11,686 nt of DNA from Cryomorphaceae bacterium (GTDB taxonomy: Bacteria > Bacteroidota > Bacteroidia > Flavobacteriales > BACL11). Location of the stretch: contig CATEYX010000082.1 in assembly GCA_949511925.1 (NCBI GenBank), forward strand, positions 1 to 11,686, given 5' to 3'. Shown piece by piece: positions 1 to 7,151 of this stretch; position 1 is the first letter of the stretch, and each line of letters opens with the position of its first letter. Made by a program: the position numbers and the translations under genes. The notes beneath the pieces were generated by a model. It saw only the letters and a list, made by a program, of their open reading frames with translations. It did no database searches and was not told where the DNA came from.

Positions 1-694
1 CCACTGCAATTGTTATTCTTTCTTTATCTAATTGCAAGTCCTTTTTCACTTGCATACATTGCTTAACCGTAAGTATTTTCCCATCAGTAAATGCAGCAAC
101 TTCTTCTTTAAACAATTGCATAGAAAACTCTTCCAAGTCTCGCTCAATATTTGTGCTTTTCCCGTCCTCAGCTTTTTGCATTGCAAAGTTTACTAGTGCA
201 TTAGACAAATCACCTCCACTATCAGAAATTTTACCTAAAAGCAAAGCCACAACAGGTTGAATGATTTTATAAGAATCCATTTCCAAATCAAAATTATGCG
301 CCAGATCTAAATCAGAAGCAAAAGTCCTAACAATTTTATAGGTAAACTTATCAATGGTTGAAATCCCCAAATCAGCATAATGATGCAAAATATGCTTATG
401 AACGACAGCTGATCTTTTATAAATCTCATCTTCCTTCAAATCAGTTTTTTCTAACAACCAATCCAATATCCCATCTTTATCCTTTTTTTTTGATAACGTA
501 TCCAAATATTCCAGCACCCTTTCTTTCATCTCTGCTGCTGCCTTATTGGTAAAAGTAATGGCTAATATTTTTCTGTAATAATCAGCATAGCCAAAACGCC
601 CACCTTGCAATGCTAAAGCTATAAAACTTAGGGAAAGCGTATAGGTTTTCCCACTACCAGCTGAAGATCGAAATACTTGAAAATTTTTACTCAA
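1..694 (-). CDS. UvrD/RecB-AddA-like ATP-dependent DNA helicase, N-terminal part (runs off left edge)
   Basis: The 231 visible residues are the start of a superfamily 1 helicase of the RecB/AddA (exonuclease V beta-like) group, which unwinds DNA ends in double-strand break repair. The Walker A motif SAGSGKT sits about 12 residues from the start, as usual for these proteins. It is followed by ILAITFTNKAAAEMKER (motif Ia) and the GISTIDKF segment typical of AddA/RecB. The frame is open to the window edge, so the later helicase motifs and any nuclease domain lie outside. No in-frame ATG exists between the upstream stop and Walker A; TTG at 694 gives LSKNFQVFRSSAGSGKT, the expected N-terminal length, so I chose it. 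An ATT seven codons' distance or less upstream is a weaker alternative. The gene is divergent from trkA and apparently unrelated to it. The family is clear; whether it is AddA itself or a stand-alone paralogue is not. Confidence 0.85.
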   Translation of the reverse strand, partial: MSKNFQVFRSSAGSGKTYTLSLSFIALALQGGRFGYADYYRKILAITFTNKAAAEMKERVLEYLDTLSKKKDKDGILDWLLEKTDLKEDEIYKRSAVVHKHILHHYADLGISTIDKFTYKIVRTFASDLDLAHNFDLEMDSYKIIQPVVALLLGKISDSGGDLSNALVNFAMQKAEDGKSTNIERDLEEFSMQLFKEEVAAFTDGKILTVKQCMQVKKDLQLDKERITIAV

Positions 695-806
695 TGTGAA
701 TTTAATTTTAGGAAGCCTAAATGTAAGAAGTATTCTATATTCAAATAAATATTTCTATGCTTTTTATTAACAGATTTTAAATTTTTCATCTTAAAAATTC
801 GATAAA

Positions 807-839
807 TTTGAATAGTTATGAGAAAAACACTTAGTTTTG
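807..839 (+). promoter_or_regulatory. Candidate Bacteroidota-type promoter of trkA-trkH
   Basis: A TTTG at 807-810 and a perfect TAnnTTTG box (TAGTTTTG) at 832-839 are separated by 21 bases, matching the -33/-7 promoter consensus of Bacteroidota. The -7 box ends 18 bases before the trkA ATG, implying a very short leader. A second perfect TAnnTTTG (TAAATTTG) lies at 803-810 and contains the proposed -33 TTTG, so it could be an alternative upstream promoter. AT-rich DNA produces such boxes by chance, so this rests on position and spacing only. Confidence 0.45.
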
Positions 840-857
840 CTAAAAATTACTCACTAA

Positions 858-2195
858 ATGAAGATAATTATTGCAGGTGCAGGAGAAGTAGGATCATACA
901 TTGCACACATGCTAGCAACTGAGGATCAGGACACCTATTTAATTGATAACAATAAAAAAAGGTTAAACAAAGTTCAACAACATAATGATATTATTGGGAT
1001 TGAAGGTGATGCAAAAGATATTGCTGTTTTAATAGAGGCAGGCGTAAAGTCATGCGATTTATTAATTGCAGCTACCTCATCAGAAGAAACAAACTTACTA
1101 ATTTGCATTTTAGGAAAGAAATTAGGAGCTAAAAAAACAATAAGCCGAATAAGTAACTTTGAAGAAATAGGTGGTAATATGCGTACCCTTTACCAAGAAA
1201 TTGGAGTGGATCATGTTATTTCTCCAGTTGAAAAAGCAGCAAAAGAGATTCATCAATTGATAAAGCATGAAGCTTTTTTAGATAATTATGATTTTGAGGG
1301 AGGGAAACTTTCAGTTTTTAGTATCCAACTTGCTGAAGCTTCTCTTTTAGTAAATAGCTGTGTTTTGGATTCTAAACATTTTCACAACAATTTATCATTT
1401 AAACCAGTTTCTATCCTAAGGAATAATGAAACTATAATGGTGCAGGCAAAAACAGAATTCAAAGTAAATGATATTATTTATTTTATCTCTACACCTAAAG
1501 GATATGAGGAAATACCATTAATATGCGGACAAAAAGATATTGACATTAAAGATGTTATGATATTGGGGGCAAGTAAAATTGGTGTCCTTACTGCCGAAAG
1601 ACTACAAGGAAAGTATAATGTTACTCTTATTGAACAAAATGAGGAGAAAGCTAATAAAATTGCTTTAAAACTAAAAAAGACATTAGTCATTCATGGTGAC
1701 GGAACAGATGTTTCCTTACTTGAAGAACAAAGCATTGATGACATGGATGCTTTTATTGCGGTAACAGGAAATTCAGAAACTAATATAATTTCTTCCTTAG
1801 TTGCCAAATCCCATGGCGTGCGTAAAACTATTTCAGGAGTTGAAAATGTTGACTACATAAAACTTTCTCACAATATTGGGATTGACACCCTTATCAATAA
1901 GAAAGTAATTGCTGCCAATGATATTTTAAAATATATCCGTAAAGGAGAAGTAAATGCTATTGCTACACTAAGTTTAGATGCTGAAGTAATAGAGTTTACT
2001 GTAAAAGCAAACAGTAAAATAACAAGAAAAATATTAAAAGAGTTAAACTTACCTCCAATGGTAAATATTGCAGGAGTAGTTAGAGACGGAAAAGGATTCA
2101 TCCCTTTTGGAGAGTTTCAATTAGCAGAAGGGGATAAAGCAATCGTATTTGCTAATGATGAATCCATACATAAAATTGAAAACTTCTTTCAGTAA
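858..2195 (+). CDS. trkA: Trk potassium uptake system regulatory protein TrkA (two RCK units)
   Basis: TrkA is the cytoplasmic subunit that binds NAD(H) and nucleotides and gates the TrkH potassium channel. At 445 residues it has the usual length of a two-unit TrkA. Unit 1 starts with the Rossmann motif GAGEVG (residues 6-11) and the acidic end of beta-2 (LID, D30), and carries a TrkA-C domain at about 142-225. Unit 2 has GASKIG (237-242), LIE (E259) and HGDGTD (279-284), and ends in a second TrkA-C domain at about 365-445. The second glycine-rich loop has Ser in place of the middle Gly (GxSxxG), so its nucleotide preference may differ from unit 1. The ATG at 858 puts the Rossmann strand right at the N-terminus, as in the family. 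The gene is first in an operon with trkH, which follows 3 bases after its stop. There is no Shine-Dalgarno sequence. Confidence 0.95.
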   Translation: MKIIIAGAGEVGSYIAHMLATEDQDTYLIDNNKKRLNKVQQHNDIIGIEGDAKDIAVLIEAGVKSCDLLIAATSSEETNLLICILGKKLGAKKTISRISNFEEIGGNMRTLYQEIGVDHVISPVEKAAKEIHQLIKHEAFLDNYDFEGGKLSVFSIQLAEASLLVNSCVLDSKHFHNNLSFKPVSILRNNETIMVQAKTEFKVNDIIYFISTPKGYEEIPLICGQKDIDIKDVMILGASKIGVLTAERLQGKYNVTLIEQNEEKANKIALKLKKTLVIHGDGTDVSLLEEQSIDDMDAFIAVTGNSETNIISSLVAKSHGVRKTISGVENVDYIKLSHNIGIDTLINKKVIAANDILKYIRKGEVNAIATLSLDAEVIEFTVKANSKITRKILKELNLPPMVNIAGVVRDGKGFIPFGEFQLAEGDKAIVFANDESIHKIENFFQ

Positions 2196-2198
2196 ATA

Positions 2199-3665
2199 AT
2201 GGCTAAAAAACTCATTAACAAAACGGTTGTACTTAATGTAGTGGGAACCCTTATTATTATCACAGGATTCTTAATGGCACTTGCCATTCCATTTAGTTTT
2301 TATTATGATGATGGAATGCAATTTGTATTCATAAAATCTACAATAATTACTTTGATTATTGGGCTATTGACCAAATACTTAACCCGAAGAAAGAAAAATG
2401 ATGAAGTAAAAAAAAGGGAAGGATATTTAATTGTTGCCTTTGGTTGGGGTGGGATGATTATGTGCAGTGCCATTCCCTACCTACTAAGTGGCTCTTTTGA
2501 TGGAGTTACCAATGCCTTTTTTGAAACTATTTCAGGACTAACAACAACTGGCTCCTCTATACTTAACAATATAGAACAAATGCCTGAGAGTATTCTGTTT
2601 TGGAGAAGCATGACGCAATGGATTGGCGGAATGGGAATTATAGTACTTACCATAGCAATCCTCCCCCTTTTAGGAGTTGGTGGTATGGAACTTTTCGCAT
2701 CAGAAGCACCAGGACCAACCAAAGATAAAATACACCCTAGAATAAAAGAAACAGCCAAAAGATTATGGTTGATTTATGTGAGCTTAACGCTTATGCAAAC
2801 GCTATTATTATGGTTAGCAGACATGAATTTCTTTGACGCTTTTAATCACGCCTTAACCACAATAAGTACAGGTGGTTTTTCCACTAAACAAGCTAGTATT
2901 GGTCATTTTACATCTCCTTTAATTCAGTATATTGTAATTGCATTTATGTTTCTGGGAGGGACAAGTTTTACTTTACTTTATTTAGGGGCTAAATTGAAAT
3001 TCAAAAAATTTCTAGAAAATGATGAATTTAAATGGTATGTAAGTGCTATACTATTACTATTATTAGTCATAGTCCCTTTAGTAAATCAATCAACTAATGG
3101 TAGTTTAGAAAATAGTTTTCGACTTGCTTTATTTCAGATAGTTAGTATAATAACAGGTACTGGTTATTCAAATGCTGATTTTACAACTTGGGGAGCCTTT
3201 GCAACATTCATCTTTTTTCTTTTAATGTTTAGCGGTGCTAGTGCAGGCAGTACAAGTGGAGGTATTAAAATTGTTAGAATAATATTACTAATGAAAAATA
3301 CACTCTTAGAATTTAAAAGAAGATTACATCCTAACGCAATCATTCCTGTATATTTAAATAAAATTGCAGTTCCACCTAAAACAATTTATAACCTACTAGC
3401 CTTTCTTTTCTTATATCTCTTTACATTTGTAACCGGAGCTATTATTCTAACTTTTATAGGATTAGAATTTAAAGATGCTATAGGCGCTTCAGCTACTGCA
3501 ATAAGTAATGTAGGGCCTGGAATAGGAAGTATAAACCCTTCTTCAAGCTTTGCTCACTTACCTGATGCTGCAAAATGGGTGCTGTCTTTCTTAATGATTT
3601 TAGGAAGATTAGAACTCTTTACAATCGCTATTTTATTTACTCCTTATTTCTGGAGAAGGAATTAA
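2199..3665 (+). CDS. trkH: Trk potassium uptake channel TrkH
   Basis: TrkH is the membrane-embedded potassium-translocating subunit that works with the TrkA ring. The 488-residue protein is strongly hydrophobic and carries the four pore-loop selectivity filters, each with the central glycine: TTTGS (115-119), STGGF (223-227), TGTGY (319-323) and SNVGPG (436-441). The conserved stretch GASAGSTSGGIK (345-356) is typical of TrkH/KtrB proteins, as is the internal fourfold arrangement of helix-pore-helix units. A longer N-terminal pair of helices (about 10-60) marks it as TrkH rather than the shorter KtrB, in agreement with the two-unit TrkA partner. The start lies 3 bases after the trkA stop, so the two are almost certainly co-transcribed and translationally linked. 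The stop TAA directly abuts the stop of the opposing gene. All key residues appear intact. Confidence 0.95.
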   Translation: MAKKLINKTVVLNVVGTLIIITGFLMALAIPFSFYYDDGMQFVFIKSTIITLIIGLLTKYLTRRKKNDEVKKREGYLIVAFGWGGMIMCSAIPYLLSGSFDGVTNAFFETISGLTTTGSSILNNIEQMPESILFWRSMTQWIGGMGIIVLTIAILPLLGVGGMELFASEAPGPTKDKIHPRIKETAKRLWLIYVSLTLMQTLLLWLADMNFFDAFNHALTTISTGGFSTKQASIGHFTSPLIQYIVIAFMFLGGTSFTLLYLGAKLKFKKFLENDEFKWYVSAILLLLLVIVPLVNQSTNGSLENSFRLALFQIVSIITGTGYSNADFTTWGAFATFIFFLLMFSGASAGSTSGGIKIVRIILLMKNTLLEFKRRLHPNAIIPVYLNKIAVPPKTIYNLLAFLFLYLFTFVTGAIILTFIGLEFKDAIGASATAISNVGPGIGSINPSSSFAHLPDAAKWVLSFLMILGRLELFTIAILFTPYFWRRN

Positions 3666-3672
3666 CTATTCC
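3658..3672. terminator. Weak hairpin spanning the two convergent stop codons
   Basis: GGAAT (3658-3662) and ATTCC (3668-3672) can pair around a 5-base loop TAACT that contains parts of both stop codons. It is the only inverted repeat I see at this zero-gap convergent junction. The stem has only 5 pairs, two of them G-C. A short T run follows at 3679-3683 on the plus strand. It may be a minimal two-way terminator or chance. Confidence 0.2.
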
Positions 3673-5000
3673 ACAACTATTTTTCGCTCAACAGATCCAT
3701 CATTATAAATATTAATGAAAGGTTTATTGCTTTCAGGAAGTACAGTTTTTCCTAGTAGATTTACTGTTTTAAGTAGTTTTTTATCATTTAAATCAGAAAC
3801 TTCATTAACAGCACTTACAGACATTAATGGAGCATACACAAAGTGTACTTCCTTTGCAGTAGAAGCTGAATAAACAACTGAAAATGTTCCTGCATAAGGA
3901 CCTCCATAAGCAATATCAGGTTTTAACTTATGACCAGAAGTAGCTGTATCAGAAATCACCCCATTACATAAACTTTTACCATTACTCCCCATCACATTAT
4001 AAAAAGATTCCTTAACTCCATTTCTACTTTCTTCCCAAACACTTACAAAATAATTCAAATCTGTAGCAATTTCAACTTTATCTTGAAAGGGGCTTCCTGC
4101 TGATTCTAGTTGTGTGAAATATGATTTTTGCAAATCATCTTTATTGACATTAGACTTATACAACTCATTAACACCCGAACCGCCATTACGCCTTACAACC
4201 ATGATACTATCACCAAGTACAGCACCTACTGCTGAGGAAGTTGGGCAAGCATTTAATATCCAATTTATACCGTCTAAATCCTGAGTAGTAGTAAAAGTTA
4301 AGCCTTCATCAGTTGAATGAGCAATATAAGAGTTCCTTACATTAACATCATTATTTCTAAATAACAAATACACATTATCCCCATTAGTAACCAAAGTAGA
4401 TTGGCAACAATCACAAGGTTCACCAGGAGCTAAAGCACTCACATCAGCAGCCAGCGAGAAACTCATCCCAAAATCAAAAGAGGTTTTAACCATTTGCTTC
4501 CAATGTGTCCAATTTGGCAAACACTCCATATAAGAAATAACAGGATTTCCATCCTCACGAACACTTATATTTGGCATAGCAAATTTGTGTGTATTAGAAT
4601 TATCAGAAACTCTAATCGTATCAGAAAAAGTAAGTCCTCCATCAAAAGAACGCTTTAAATAAATAACATGATTATTATGCAATAAAGATTCAAAAATAAG
4701 ATAGACAGTATCTCCCTTTGCAGCAATTTCAGGACCAATAAAACCAGTAAGCATTAAATCAGCATTTACCAAATCAGCAGCACTATCAAAATCAGTACCA
4801 TTCCATTTTCTTGATTTAATTGCTTTAGGTGCAGAAGGTTTTGACCAAATAACAAAAGGACTATTATTAGCCGTTATCACTAGTCTTGGTCTTTCATAAC
4901 CTTCAGCAGACCCACTACTAAGGATGTAAGTAGTACTCGGAATTAAGCATTGTGCAAAAGAAAAAATGGGTAATAACAGATAAAATAGAATAGATTTCAT
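3666..5000 (-). CDS. Secreted sialidase-like (Asp-box / BNR repeat) protein with type A T9SS sorting domain
   Basis: This is an exported protein of 444 residues. A signal peptide covers about residues 1-16 (hydrophobic core, cleavage near FSFA-Q); the following C18 lacks a proper lipobox, so it is probably not a lipoprotein. Three Asp-boxes of the BNR/sialidase beta-propeller type are visible: SFDGGLTF (118-125), SFDFGMSF (174-181) and STDEGLTF (229-236). A CDCC motif lies at 196-199. The C-terminal 40 residues (LLGKTVLP...PFINIYNDGSVERKIVVE) form a short type A T9SS sorting domain, so the protein should cross the outer membrane by T9SS. The fold is likely a six-bladed propeller. I cannot locate a convincing catalytic arginine triad or tyrosine, so sialidase activity is not shown; it may bind glycans or act as a structural propeller. 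It is last in the secreted-protein cluster, 33 bases after its neighbour, with no promoter box in that gap. Confidence 0.8.
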   Translation of the reverse strand: MKSILFYLLLPIFSFAQCLIPSTTYILSSGSAEGYERPRLVITANNSPFVIWSKPSAPKAIKSRKWNGTDFDSAADLVNADLMLTGFIGPEIAAKGDTVYLIFESLLHNNHVIYLKRSFDGGLTFSDTIRVSDNSNTHKFAMPNISVREDGNPVISYMECLPNWTHWKQMVKTSFDFGMSFSLAADVSALAPGEPCDCCQSTLVTNGDNVYLLFRNNDVNVRNSYIAHSTDEGLTFTTTQDLDGINWILNACPTSSAVGAVLGDSIMVVRRNGGSGVNELYKSNVNKDDLQKSYFTQLESAGSPFQDKVEIATDLNYFVSVWEESRNGVKESFYNVMGSNGKSLCNGVISDTATSGHKLKPDIAYGGPYAGTFSVVYSASTAKEVHFVYAPLMSVSAVNEVSDLNDKKLLKTVNLLGKTVLPESNKPFINIYNDGSVERKIVVE

Positions 5001-5033
5001 AGCAATAAATTTTTCTATAAAACTACAACTAAA

Positions 5034-7136
5034 TTAACGAATGATGGATAGCTGCCCTACATCTTGATGCTTCCAACCTTCAAAGTCTTGAAAATACATT
5101 TCATAAATATAGGTGCCAAAAGGCAAATCTTTTCCTGTTTTATAATGCTTACCGTCCCAACCATTAACATTCAAAAAGCATTCCAGATCAGTAATATTTT
5201 CGGTTGCATACACTAAAGTTGAAAAACGATCATATACATTAAAATAAAAAGTAGCCTCTCTTACCCCATGATGCGTTAAACAAAACACATCATTCACTCC
5301 ATCTAAATCAGGAGTAAAACTATTGGGGAAATACATCCAATATTCATCCGCAATCCATAATTGCTTAAAGGTTGTATCACGACACCCAAAATCATCAATT
5401 ACAATTAAACTTATTTGATAAATCCCTGCTGAGTCTTTAAAAGTATGATAAGGATTTTCAGTGAAATCCGGTAAAGAATTGTCGCCAAAATCCCACTGCC
5501 AAGACACAATACTTCCTGAACTCACATCATTTAATTGTAAAGAAGGAAACAAAATACGCAAAGTGTCAGTTGCAGTTGTAAAAAGTGCAGTTGGCGCTTG
5601 CTTAAAGGTAACAAAAGCAGAGCCAGAAATTAATCCTAAACCATTTTCAAAAGAAGTTAAAGTATAAGAACCCTCCTCATTTGTATTAACAATATAAGGA
5701 TTAGAATTAGTAGTAATTGAAGGTTGAGAAACACCATTTACTGCATAGACAAAAGTAAATGGAGATGTTGATCCAGTAAAATAAATTTTCACTGCAGCAT
5801 CCATATTTGTATTATCGCAAAGAGTATCATTTCCTGAAATAAAAGCATTTAAAAAATCAGTAATAATCACGCAAGAATCACTTACGTCAGCTAAGAAAGT
5901 AGCACTTATACTATTAGCATTGGGCAATACAGAATTATTAAAGGTTAGCCACTTAACAAACATCCAGTTAGGCTGTATATTGGCAACTATACTTATGCTT
6001 TCTCCTGACCAATAATTCTGAGAATAAGGTAAAGCTTGAACAGTTCCATTAACAGATAAAGTAGCGGTACCAGGGTTATTGACATTGAAATTAATCTGCA
6101 CCCCTAATCTTTTATGAATGATTGAATCTGTAAAAGCAGTATCACATCCAATTATAGAGTAAGTTTGAGTTGTAAAGAAACCAGTATCTGAAGGATTAAA
6201 AACCATAAGCTCAGCAGAAATTGTGTCATAAGTATTATTAACAGTCGCAATAGTTATGGTAATCGAATCAGTAACCGTACCAGAACACGGACTTAGTATA
6301 GTAGCAAAGTAGGTGGAAGTAACTACTGGAGTAACATTTATAGAATTACCTACACCTAAAATATTGCCTACAGAATCTGTCCAAGTTACTGGACCAGCAA
6401 TAATAGGAAGAAAAGGAATTGTATTAATTACATAAGAAGTAGCTCCCATTGGAATAAACTCCCAACCCTCATTTGTTGCTGTCCAAGTTAATGGCCAATT
6501 TCTAGGCTGTAAAAGAACAGGGTCATCAACTATATCAAAATTAGTACTTGTTGCATCTACCAATCCCTGAACAGCAGCTCCTCCATTCCAAGCTATACAA
6601 AGCGGTTTATCCTGTAGGAACATTTCAATTTTATCAGTTCCCTCATATAGAACTACCTGAGTTGTAAGTAGATCAGAAATACACGAAAACATTGGTACTG
6701 CACACCATGTTACAATAAATACTCTATTTGGAGCTATACCTGTTGTCCCATAATAGACACCTCCTCCGGCGCCTGTATTAATATCATGCCAGGGAGCCAT
6801 AATTGCATTTTCTGGCATGCTGCCAGGATTAGGTATTGGAGTGTTAATAGAATAAGGAGAGTATTGATTTGCTTGAGTAAGATCAAAAGTAATATAACCA
6901 TTACCAGAAATCACAAGTTGTGTGTAAGCTTGTCCATAAAAATTAAATGTAAAGCCTATATCTCTAATTGTATCATGAAAATCATCTGACTGCAAACTAC
7001 TTACACCAGAACCTATAGCATTCACATTGATAACTTGCAAACTACAGACTGTAGTGTCATTACTTAAGATAATCTGAGCATTCAATGGATGAATGCTTAA
7101 ACAAAACACACTAAATAGAAATATTATTTTTTTCAT
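5034..7136 (-). CDS. Secreted nidogen-like / PKD protein with type B T9SS sorting domain
   Basis: This is a 700-residue exported surface protein. ATG at 7136 opens directly onto a signal peptide (MKKIIFLFSVFCLSIHPLNA, cleavage before Q); an in-frame TTG at 7148 would only add four residues. Residues of about 48-230 resemble a nidogen-like (NIDO) domain: GFTFNFYG, SGNGYITF, ENAIMAPWHDIN, VPMFSC and NEGWEFIP are its recognisable blocks. From about 300 the protein matches the upstream neighbour along its whole length: an InlB-B-like beta module (about 345-425), an Ig-like module (about 431-516), a PKD domain with WQWDFGDN (546-553), and the CHU_C type B sorting domain (about 600-700; FPNSFTPDLDG, NVYDRF, WDGKH, GTYIYEMYF). 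It probably forms part of an adhesive or matrix layer. It starts 15 bases after the upstream gene's stop, so co-transcription is likely. No enzyme domain is seen. Confidence 0.88.
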   Translation of the reverse strand: MKKIIFLFSVFCLSIHPLNAQIILSNDTTVCSLQVINVNAIGSGVSSLQSDDFHDTIRDIGFTFNFYGQAYTQLVISGNGYITFDLTQANQYSPYSINTPIPNPGSMPENAIMAPWHDINTGAGGGVYYGTTGIAPNRVFIVTWCAVPMFSCISDLLTTQVVLYEGTDKIEMFLQDKPLCIAWNGGAAVQGLVDATSTNFDIVDDPVLLQPRNWPLTWTATNEGWEFIPMGATSYVINTIPFLPIIAGPVTWTDSVGNILGVGNSINVTPVVTSTYFATILSPCSGTVTDSITITIATVNNTYDTISAELMVFNPSDTGFFTTQTYSIIGCDTAFTDSIIHKRLGVQINFNVNNPGTATLSVNGTVQALPYSQNYWSGESISIVANIQPNWMFVKWLTFNNSVLPNANSISATFLADVSDSCVIITDFLNAFISGNDTLCDNTNMDAAVKIYFTGSTSPFTFVYAVNGVSQPSITTNSNPYIVNTNEEGSYTLTSFENGLGLISGSAFVTFKQAPTALFTTATDTLRILFPSLQLNDVSSGSIVSWQWDFGDNSLPDFTENPYHTFKDSAGIYQISLIVIDDFGCRDTTFKQLWIADEYWMYFPNSFTPDLDGVNDVFCLTHHGVREATFYFNVYDRFSTLVYATENITDLECFLNVNGWDGKHYKTGKDLPFGTYIYEMYFQDFEGWKHQDVGQLSIIR
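5037..6239 (-). repeat. Coding direct repeat, copy 1 (partner 7155-8384)
   Basis: These 401 codons at the 3' end of the nidogen-like gene align colinearly with 410 codons of the neighbouring SBBP gene. By hand, the last 102 residues are about 78% identical. A 31-base stretch at 5215-5245 is identical to 7333-7363. Similarity weakens towards the start of the repeat, where only blocks such as MVFN, DTG and GCDTAF are shared. Confidence 0.85.
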
Positions 7137-7151
7137 AAAACTAAGCAATTC

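Noticed and set aside
742..749. TTTATTTG on the minus strand as -7 box of the helicase gene.
   Set aside because: It misses the conserved A of TAnnTTTG and has no good -33 TTTG at the right distance; too weak to annotate.
691..789. A small minus-strand gene from the ATG at 789.
   Set aside because: It codes for about 32 residues with no recognisable features and overlaps the helicase start in a different frame; it looks like AT-rich chance.
7137..7148. TTG at 7148 as start of the nidogen-like gene.
   Set aside because: The ATG at 7136 begins a classic signal peptide directly; the TTG adds only four residues and nearly touches the upstream stop.
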